Below the pieces are notes generated by a model. That model was not told the DNA's origin. It was given only the letters and a program-made list of their open reading frames with translations, and did not search any database. Shown one piece after another: positions 6,057 to 11,677 of a stretch of DNA of 11,677 nt; position 1 is the stretch's first letter; every line of letters starts with the position of its first letter. Made by a program: the position numbers and the translations under genes. The stretch lies in contig MU631730.1 in assembly GCA_026770615.1 (NCBI GenBank), positions 93,510 to 105,186 of the forward strand. Direction: 5' to 3'. The DNA is from Pavlovales sp. CCMP2436 (taxonomy: Eukaryota; Haptophyta; Pavlovophyceae; Pavlovales).

Positions 6057-6293
6057 TTTAAATTAGTTAATTTATATTAACTAATACGATCAATCTGGGA
6101 GAGCATCTAGGCGAGAGCACGCATCTCGGGCCGCATCTGGGCGAGCAGCGCGCGCACCTTGGGCTGTGCGAACCTTTGACAACAAACACCTAATACTGAG
6201 AGAGCAGGGATCCACCAGCCACATATTCGAGATTTAAAGCCCTACTTTTTATTCAATGTGTGGCTCGTGCATTCTGCCCACTGATTGGCTGAC
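6057..6293. other. Intergenic with possible short minus-strand coding fragment
   Basis: On the minus strand, about 6172 to the TAG at 6109-6107 reads FAQPKVRALLAQMRPEMRAL, GC-rich and gene-like but only ~22 codons. It may be the end of a lost gene. The remainder (6057-6100 and 6176-6293) is AT-rich and featureless. Confidence 0.3.
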
Positions 6294-6355
6294 AGCTCTC
6301 ACTCGGCCGCTTGGGCTTTCGGGGCGCCACGAGTGAGAGTAGCTATCACTCACTC
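6294..6355. repeat. CGAGTGAGAG inverted-repeat cluster, second locus
   Basis: AGCTCTCACTCGGCCGC at 6294-6310 faces CGAGTGAGAG at 6330-6339, followed by AGCTATCACTCACTC at 6341-6355. The same three modules occur in the 5380-5483 cluster. From 6356 to 6599 there is AT-rich sequence plus a poly-G run (about 6588-6594), with no supported gene. Confidence 0.6.
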
Positions 6356-6599
6356 ATTTTTGTGGCTCCCGATTAGCTAACATATCTCTCGCTTTTGGAG
6401 CTCTACGGTTTAACTCACATATCACTCCAGACTCTCACAAATCCAGATTTGATATATTACCTTTCACAGGAATGTCTGGTCTTTTTGAGGAATTTTTTAA
6501 GGCCAATTTAATATTTTGAACTTTTACATGAGCCGCGCCAATTAAAAAGCGATGAGACCAGCAGGCTCTCTGAGTAACCAGGCTCAGGGGGGGGCGGTA

Positions 6600-6684
6600 T
6601 CTGTGTGCTCGGGGATTGGTCCTGGACATGTCCGGGAGACAGTCTCCGGGGACTGACGTCCTAATCAGAAATCCTTTCCTTTAG
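6600..6684 (+). repeat. 85-bp cassette, copy 1 (intron-like)
   Basis: The segment is the reverse complement of 11217-11301 with 76 of 85 positions identical by hand alignment, no gaps, and 30 consecutive identical bases at the CTTTAG end. In this orientation it starts TCTGTGTGC and ends CCTAATCAGAAATCCTTTCC TTTAG. That resembles a branch site plus polypyrimidine tract plus AG acceptor. Internal palindromes include GGACATGTCC and GGAGAC-a-GTCTCC. It could be an introner-like unit or a short TIR-type repeat. Confidence 0.75.
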
Positions 6685-6700
6685 CCGATTCGATCTTGAG

Positions 6701-6961
6701 CCTGTCCGATAGACACCCGGACGCTATTTAGAAAATGAAAGCTCTTTCAGCGTCGCCCTGTTTTCAGTAAGAATTATAACTGAAAACCTTTTTTTAGAAA
6801 TTAGCTGTAGAATAAATAAGATTATTTCAGTTTCACTTTCAGTTTCAGCATTAAAATTAGCCAAAAAGTTTCCGTAGAATGGGCCTTAACCTGGCGGGCC
6901 CTCGCGTTCCCCTCGCCGTGCGCAGCAGCAGTAAATAGCGTCCTGGTGTCTATCGGACAGG
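6701..6961. mobile_element. 261-bp MITE-like element with 30-bp TIRs
   Basis: The left arm 6701-6730 (CCTGTCCGATAGACACC.GGACGCTATTTA) is the reverse complement of 6932-6961 with a single mismatch. The interior is non-coding and AT-rich and includes a hairpin GTTTTCAGT...ACTGAAAAC at about 6759-6786 and repeated TTTCAGTTTC units. No clear target-site duplication is visible. It begins 16 bp after the 85-bp cassette and ends about 230 bp upstream of the plastid-protein gene's ATG, so it could affect that promoter. Confidence 0.75.
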
Positions 6962-7060
6962 TGCCGGGCGTGGGAGATGCGGGCGCGCTTTGGTATGGCA
7001 ACCACTGCCTCTGGGGGGGGGGAGGGGGGTTGTCGCTCTTATCAGACCCACCGAATCTTC

Positions 7061-7137
7061 GCCGCCAATTAAATGGCGGCCAAAGGTTCCTCGCTTCGTC
7101 CTTGGCTGGTTCCTCGCGCCGTCCCATAAATTTAAAA
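7061..7137 (+). promoter_or_regulatory. Putative promoter of the DUF3593-DUF2499 gene
   Basis: A near-palindrome GCCGCCAATTAAATGGCGGC spans 7061-7080, with perfect 7-bp arms at 7061-7067 and 7074-7080. It is followed by an AT-rich TATA-like CATAAATTTAAAACTC at 7125-7140, about 60 bp before the ATG. Upstream, 7012-7029 is a poly-G-rich run. Position and composition suggest a promoter; no experimental signal is visible. Confidence 0.35.
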
Positions 7138-7193
7138 CTCTATGCGAGATCGTGCGCTGATTGATTGCTACGGGAGGCTAAGGTATTGAGACG

Positions 7194-8877
7194 ATGTCGA
7201 CGGCGATCTTTGCGCTAATTGCTCTCGGCGCTAGGCTTAGATCGCCGCTACGGGCCTCGCCGCTAGGTGGCCTCGCCCAACACGGGCGTGTCAGGCTCTG
7301 TCAGGCTCTTGCGCCACCGACGTGCGCACGCGCGCTGTATTGTTATGCTGGGGGAGGCGCTCGGTCAACTTGCCGTATGTCGCTGCTCGACGCGGCGGCG
7401 GCACTCACGCCAGAGGCAGCCGAGCAGTTAGCAGGTCCCTTCTTTGGCTTATCTCTGCTGCCGTACCTCGCCTTCCTCTACTTCCTCGACGCTAAGGAGA
7501 GCGCCGCGCCGCGCGGAGTGGTAGTCGGCTTCGCCTGGTGCCTCGTCTTTGTTCTTCTTACGATTCCGGCCGCCATCGCCGCCAAGCTGTGCTACGGCGT
7601 TTCCCTCGCCGACTGCGACTGGCTGCACGGCTCGGCGGAAAGTTTGCTTGTGGTGACCAACTTGCTGCTGGTGCTCGCTCTGCGCGACGCACTCGCGGCG
7701 GAGTGGGTCGGGTTCGATGCCCCAAAGAATGAAAAAAGTCCGTTGGGTGCCCTGCCTACTGCCGTGAGCCCTGGTCTGGGTCTTGGACGGTCGCCGCCTC
7801 CGCGGCTGCAGACCTACGCACCCTGGCTCAAGCTCGGCGTCGGGCTGAGTGCGCTCTCGGCCTTCTCGGCAGCCGTGCCTGCCTTGGGCTCTGCGGAGGT
7901 GCACTCCCTCTTCCTCGGGGGCGCGTTGAATCTCCCGCCTGGCTTCCCGCTGCCCATGGCTGAGCCCACCAACGCGCTCTCGATCGGTAATAAATAATGC
8001 ATAATAATAATACATACTAATTATACATAATAATAACAAATAAACAAATAGATAATAATACATAATACATAATACATAATAAGCGACCTGGGTCATCCAC
8101 GCGAGCTCGCTCGTCGAGTGGCTCATAGCGATGGGACTGCTGTGGCGCTGGGCAGAGGTAGCTGACAGCCCACGCTACAAGGGTCTCACTTGGGGCATGC
8201 TCCCGCTACACACGTCGGGGATCACAGCGTGCGTCTACCACCTCTTCTACAACCAGCCGGGCGTGGTCGCGCTGCTGCCGGCTCAGGCCGCCCTCACATG
8301 CGTCGGCAACACCTGCTGCGCCTTCGCCGCCTACCGCATTGCCCTCGCCGGCGGCTGGAGCTGGGAGGGTACGAAAGCACAGGCGTGGCAGGGTACCGCC
8401 GTGTCTGAGACCGACGCACCCCCCACTGGGCTGCAGACAATGGCTGCGGACACTGAGCTGTGGCAAAGTCCGGGCTCGGGTGTCGCGACTATCCGGGTGG
8501 CACCGGTGGCGGCGGCAGACAAGGCGCGGACTCCGCTTGCGCACACGCCCGGCCCAGGTAAGGTAACCCTTCGAATTTTCTTAATTTCCTAAATTTATCT
8601 GTCTCCCATGGACAGCCAGAGGCATACAGCCCCCCCCCCCCCAGTGCTACTCCACTTCGAGGACCTTGGCGACTCTCAGCTCGGCTTCGTCGGCAAGCTC
8701 TTCGGCGGCTGCCTGCTCGCCTGCTACCTGCTCAAATACGGCGAGTTGACTCAGCTCGACTTCTTCCACAGCGGATCGCTCGGCGCTGCGGTCGCGTGCA
8801 TCGCCGTCCCCACGCTGCTCAACGTGCTCAAGTGGGCGAAGCGCTCGCAGGACCCGGACTTCGATGGCTGGTTCTGA
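7194..8877 (+). CDS. Plastid-targeted DUF3593-DUF2499 (Ycf49-like) membrane protein, 3 exons
   Basis: Exons 7194-7986, 8084-8557 and 8645-8877 join to 1500 nt, a 499-residue protein. Residues 1-60 begin MSTAIFALIALGARL, which is signal-peptide-like, followed by an Arg/Ser/Ala-rich transit-like stretch, as in bipartite targeting to complex plastids; a second ATG lies at residue 62. Residues ~80-170 match DUF3593 (FFGLSLLPYLAFLYFLDAKE, TIPAAIAAK, DWLHGSAESLLVVTNLLLVL). Residues ~260-355 match DUF2499/Ycf49 (TWVIHASSLVEWLIAMGLLW, KGLTWGMLPLHTSGITAC, YHLFYN, GNTCCAFAAYRI). The C-terminus (KLFGGCLLACYLLKYGEL ... DPDFDGWF) fits the plant homologues. About eight or nine membrane segments are likely. 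Both DUFs are conserved in cyanobacteria and plastid lineages with no assigned biochemical role. A 65-residue Thr/Ala/Pro-rich linker (about 358-422) is an addition. The start is chosen because the targeting region precedes the conserved domain in frame. Confidence 0.92.
7987..8083 (+). other. Intron 1 of the Ycf49-like gene (97 nt, AT-repeat)
   Basis: The donor is TCG ATC G|GTAATA and the acceptor is CATAATAAG|CGACC. Splicing restores NALSI-A-TWVIHASS, the conserved start of DUF2499. Without splicing the frame stops at TAA 7995-7997. The intron is almost entirely A/T/C built from ATAAT and ACATAAT units. It ends in four ACATAAT-type repeats and has no polypyrimidine tract. Confidence 0.9.
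8558..8644 (+). other. Intron 2 of the Ycf49-like gene (87 nt)
   Basis: The donor is CCCAG|GTAAGG, and the acceptor follows a run of about 13 C, ending CCCCAG|TGCTAC. The joined codon G|TG gives PGP-V-LLHFEDLGDSQLGF in frame. Upstream AGs at about 8617 (CAGCCAG) and 8626 are alternative acceptors. Retention would end the protein after GKVTLRIFLIS at 8590-8592. Confidence 0.8.
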
Positions 8878-9209
8878 GAGCATATGTATATATGAATGGA
8901 GGGGGTTTCGGGCTGGCGGTGTTTCAAGTTCAAGTCAAGCTTATCTTAGCGCTCCGACGCAATATACTTGTCTGCAGATATAAGTAACGAGTGCATGGCG
9001 TTCATGCGATCGATAAAGCGAGAAAGCGAAAGTTTGAAAGCGGCCGGAATATGAACATTAGAAAGTGCGAAAAGTGAGCAGTGAGCACGTCCTCGTGAAC
9101 CAGTTAGTAACTAACTAACTTGAGAGACTTTGTTGGTAAGTTAGGTCGGACACTGTCACTAATCATGTTGACGGTAAGAGCAGCCTGTTCTCTTTTCAAA
9201 AAATAATTA
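8878..9209. other. 3' flank of the Ycf49-like gene
   Basis: Probable 3' UTR and intergenic DNA. It contains an AACTAACTAACT run (about 9104-9120) and GCGAAAG/GTGAGCA short repeats near 9020-9085. No coding frame or RNA gene is recognised. Confidence 0.5.
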
Positions 9210-9232
9210 CAGGCGGCTCCCGGGGCCGCCTG
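9210..9232. repeat. GC-rich hairpin
   Basis: CAGGCGGC at 9210-9217 pairs perfectly with GCCGCCTG at 9225-9232 around a TCCCGGG loop. It lies about 330 bp beyond the stop codon of the upstream gene. A second inverted pair, AGGCGGAGGGC at 9252-9262 and its complement at 9318-9328, lies just downstream. Confidence 0.7.
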
Positions 9233-9359
9233 AAAGTTTATGTTTGAAAACAGGCGGAGGGCGGACGGTCAGCTGGGAGGCAGCCATTTAGCACTACGAA
9301 AAGCGGCGATCACGCATGCCCTCCGCCTCCTACAGCACATCCAGGCGAAGTTGAGGCTA

Positions 9360-10009
9360 CGCAGACCGGAAAATATAGGTGACCCTATGGGATCCGCGTT
9401 CCCGCGGCGTAGACGGCCGGGTTCTCACACGTTTTTTTAAAAAACCTATTTTTTGTATATACTTTCTTCATTTACGTGAATACTCATTTTTTATTCTTAG
9501 TAGGCGCTTGCCGACTAGCCAAATGTGTCCCAGGTCACATGTGACTGGGCTCTGACGGTTCAGCCGGCGGGGACACCGGGAAGGCCTACCGACGTAGTAT
9601 GTACCCAATGCACCCAACGTTATTGCGCGGGGAGTATATTGGCTCCCCTGATATTAGATTCGAGATTATTTAGAAGAACAGTAGCTATTTATGCTATCCG
9701 TGTGCCCGAGGTGAATCCCTAACTCTGGGTTTTTTCGACGCTCGGGTAGAGTCCTGGCTCAAGAAGCCCGTCACTGCACTACCCAACGCTCGCCACTGAC
9801 AGCGGGAGCGCCAACAGCTGACCGATGGTGTGCACAACTAGCCGCGCGAGCGCGTTGCACAACGGTCGACAGTGACTTATCTTCTTGAACCCAACTCGAT
9901 CGAATCGCTTGGCCTTACATGCAATGCATGGGGGGGGGGTGAGCCTGTGGCATATGTACGACTTCGTTATCAACTTCACCTCTACCACCCCTCCTGCCAG
10001 GACGGATGT
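9360..10009. other. Intergenic DNA, no gene supported
   Basis: It contains a TTTTTTTAAAAAA block (about 9431-9443) and a near-perfect palindrome at 9530-9549 with a 12-bp perfect core GTCACATGTGAC at 9534-9545. A poly-G run lies at 9930-9938. Open frames of about 65 codons at 9525-9722 (+) and 9779-9988 (-) show no codon bias or domain. Confidence 0.45.
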
Positions 10010-10066
10010 CTGACGTCAACTAAGTCTGTGAGTGAACACCACCTCTTGAACCATGCCGAGCCGCTA
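10010..10066 (+). repeat. Copy 2 of the dispersed HLLNHAEPL repeat
   Basis: The segment parallels 5511-5569 in the same orientation and reading frame (STKSVSEHHLLNHAEPL). Similarity fades after CCGAGCCGCTA. The surrounding frame from 9872 to 10102 shows no recognisable protein. Confidence 0.6.
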
Positions 10067-10643
10067 CTGAAATATACCTGCAATGCAACCATACAGCAGT
10101 AGCAGGGGGTGTGACAGAAGTCAGTGCCGGATTTCACACAAGAGTAAAGGCTTGCTGGGTTCAATGCAGCGCCCGCCATTTATGTATGCGCTCATAAGGC
10201 AAAGGACAACGCAGCGCCAATTTTTTTGTGAATTTTTTTGAAAAAATGTGCAGGGCTTCCGGGCGCCCGACAATCAAAAAAAAAAAAAAATCTACAAGAC
10301 AGTATTTTCAACCGCGCTTCGCTGGGCGTCCACGCGCGTGTCATCTGGACCAAGAAGGTCCCTTGTCTCTCGGATAGCATGTTGCAAGGCATACAGGGTG
10401 GTGGTCAGACGATGATCACGTCGGGTATGCCATCGCCTAATGGTTTCCAGATCGCAAGCTATGCTGCGCCCTCAAAAAAACCTCGTGATTCTGAATTCAC
10501 AGCTTCATATTTAAACCCACGGAAATGTTAAAACCGACGATATAACCGCCTCTCGCTTTGACGTTTTTAATAGGCAAATTTAAATAGCGTTCTATTTCAG
10601 CTGCAACGGTTTAGCAGTCCCACAGAGAGGCAAAAAGCGTCCA
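10067..10643. other. Intergenic DNA with poly-A tract
   Basis: T-rich and A-rich runs (10220-10246) precede a GGGCGCCC palindrome (10261-10268) and a 15-A run at 10276-10290. This is compatible with the tail of a retroposed copy. The stretch 10310-10531 is open on the plus strand but has mixed codon use and no domain I can name. Confidence 0.4.
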
Positions 10644-10904
10644 ATGGGCGCCACCAGCAGCACCAAGAAAAGGGGTACGGAGGCTCCGACAATACTCACT
10701 AATCACACTGATAAACACACCCAGACACACAGACCTCGGACCTATACCCATACGCGTGATACACAGCAACGTCGGCTCACACTACAGAGGAATCAAACCG
10801 CTCATCTTTCCCGGCCAACAATCACAACCACCTTAGAAGAGAGGATTTTTAAGAGAAGTGGAGGATTATTGACTCACCCTACCGATTGGCTTGAGACCCC
10901 ATAA
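10644..10904 (+). other. Doubtful 86-codon ORF
   Basis: The ORF starts in a good context (CCAATGGGCGCC) with MGATSSTKKRGTEA, a G2/S6 pattern that superficially resembles an N-myristoylation site. The rest is Thr/His/Arg-rich from a CACACCCAGACACAC-like stretch and then featureless. The codon bias of the real genes is missing. It is listed only because of the start context. Confidence 0.15.
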
Positions 10905-10930
10905 AGGGACTTGACCAGGGGTAGGCAATT

Positions 10931-10957
10931 GCCGCCCTCGTTATAAGAACGAGGCGG
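10931..10957. repeat. Hairpin GCCGCC(C)TCGTT / AACGAGGCGGC
   Basis: The left arm 10931-10942 pairs with 10948-10958, with one bulged C and an ATAAG loop. It sits alone in intergenic DNA, with no gene on either side to terminate or regulate. From here to 11216 no gene is visible. Confidence 0.6.
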
Positions 10958-11038
10958 CTGGGCGAGCTGCGCATGAGCGCACGCCATTCTGATTTTATGC
11001 CTTTAATTCGCAGGCTTAAGAACACGGGATCTGTTATG

Positions 11039-11510
11039 AATTCGTACAGCAAGGCCAGACGCACCTTGTCCTGTTGAGACCGGACTTTTCCGGTACCGAA
11101 ATATGCTCATTTGAGCTCTACGGGCAGAGCCCAAAAGATTAAGTCCGGGTCTCTGTTGGACAGTGACGCACCGAGACTTATCTGTTAATTTGTAAATCAC
11201 AGGCTTTGCTGTTATACTAAAGGAAAGGATTTCTGATTAGGACGTCCGTCCCTGGAGAGGGTCTCCCGGGCATGTCCAGGACCACTCCTCAGGCACACAG
11301 AAAATTCGTACCGCAAGGCTGCACGCACCGACACACGATACCTTCGGAATGTAGGACACAGAATATTTACCGCTTTTTGAATTTGCCTGAAACGGCCAAG
11401 CGAGTCCTCCGGAATTGCAGCAAGAGACAATAACGTTTCAGAAATGAAAGAAAATGCATGTAAAATATTCTACATGTAGAATATCACACAGCGAGGCCGC
11501 ACGCACCGAG
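11039..11510 (+). repeat. Three dispersed copies of a 24-27-bp repeat
   Basis: AATTCGTACAGCAAGGCC.GACGCACC at 11039-11065, AATTCGTACCGCAAGGCTGC ACGCACC at 11303-11329 and CACAGCGAGGCCGCACGCAC CGAG at 11487-11510 are clearly related. The second copy starts directly after the right-hand 85-bp cassette. Origin unknown. Confidence 0.55.
11217..11301 (-). repeat. 85-bp cassette, copy 2 (inverted)
   Basis: Reverse complement of 6600-6684, about 89% identical by hand alignment. On the minus strand it ends CCTTTCCTTTAG, followed by TATAACAGC. Here too no coding exon is evident next to it. Confidence 0.75.
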
Positions 11511-11677
11511 GCACGAGCAGTGGTAGTTCTCAATCAAGCAACCGACGCGAGCAGCCCTGCCCGAAGAATGACCGTGGAATCCGAATAGGCCCTAGTGAGC
11601 AACATGCAGTGGGAGCAGGCAGTCAGTGCAGGCTGTCAGTGCAGAAAGTGGGAAGCAGGCAGTGGGCCGTTAACCCC
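11302..11677. other. Intergenic DNA with palindrome and CAGGCAGT repeats
   Basis: A perfect 20-bp palindrome, ATATTCTACATGTAGAATAT, lies at 11465-11484. From about 11610 to the window end, short units (AGCAGGCAGT, GTCAGTGCAG) repeat in an irregular minisatellite. No gene is supported. Confidence 0.55.

Noticed and set aside
7449..8126. 225-codon minus-strand ORF opposite the Ycf49-like gene
   Set aside because: Antisense shadow of a well-supported gene; part of it is translated intron microsatellite.
9878..9905. Possible tRNA T-arm-like GAACCCAACTCGATCG
   Set aside because: No acceptor stem, D-arm or anticodon arm at the right distances on either strand.
9525..9988. Two ~65-codon ORFs on opposite strands (9525-9722 and 9779-9988)
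   Set aside because: No codon bias, no domain and no splice context; length expected by chance.
10238..10531. 97-codon ORF across the poly-A tract
   Set aside because: The start is translated homopolymer sequence (SKKKK); the rest has mixed codon use and no recognisable motif.

Overview
This window looks like nuclear DNA from a unicellular eukaryotic alga. Coding stretches are very GC-rich with a strong preference for G or C at third codon positions. They are separated by AT-rich, repeat-filled intergenic DNA and contain short GT-AG introns. The best-supported gene is a nuclear-encoded plastid membrane protein with a signal-peptide-like plus transit-peptide-like N-terminus, which fits a complex (secondary) plastid. 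A haptophyte or a similar chromist alga would fit; I cannot fix the species from sequence alone.

Left part (1-2597). A CA-rich minisatellite leads through a plausible splice acceptor into the last exon of a Gly/Tyr/Pro/Gln/Cys-rich low-complexity protein (166-780, + strand). An AT-rich flank with ACGT-type palindromes follows. Next is a 622-bp element (1602-2223) with 9-bp terminal inverted repeats, filled with copies of the palindrome GCGAAATTTCGC, around a GC-rich central segment that looks like a captured gene fragment. A possible minus-strand exon (1515-1591) lies just outside its left end.

Middle (2598-6597). A minus-strand gene (2598-4085) carries a WNN-SGTYRP segment near its C-terminus. 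It shows signs of two compensating frameshifts, so it may be a decaying copy. To its right is a patchwork of transposon debris: an hAT transposase C-terminal (dimerisation) remnant in an approximately 1-kb block with TTCATGAA-type repeats, an internal 26-bp perfect inverted repeat, a second diverged copy of the hAT tail, an unrecognised 81-residue minus-strand ORF, and several copies of a CGAGTGAGAG repeat family.

Right part (6598-11677). An 85-bp cassette (6600-6684) recurs inverted at 11217-11301 and has intron-like features. It abuts a 261-bp MITE-like element with 30-bp terminal inverted repeats. Then comes the three-exon gene (7194-8877) for a predicted 499-residue DUF3593-DUF2499 (Ycf49-like) plastid membrane protein. 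Splice sites for both introns could be placed from frame and domain continuity. The last 2.8 kb contains no gene I can support; it holds hairpins, palindromes, a poly-A tract, dispersed short repeats and a second copy of a 57-bp repeat also found at 5511.

I see no operon-like or obviously functional linkage between the genes. The window reads as two or three ordinary nuclear genes embedded in a dense field of small DNA-transposon-derived elements.
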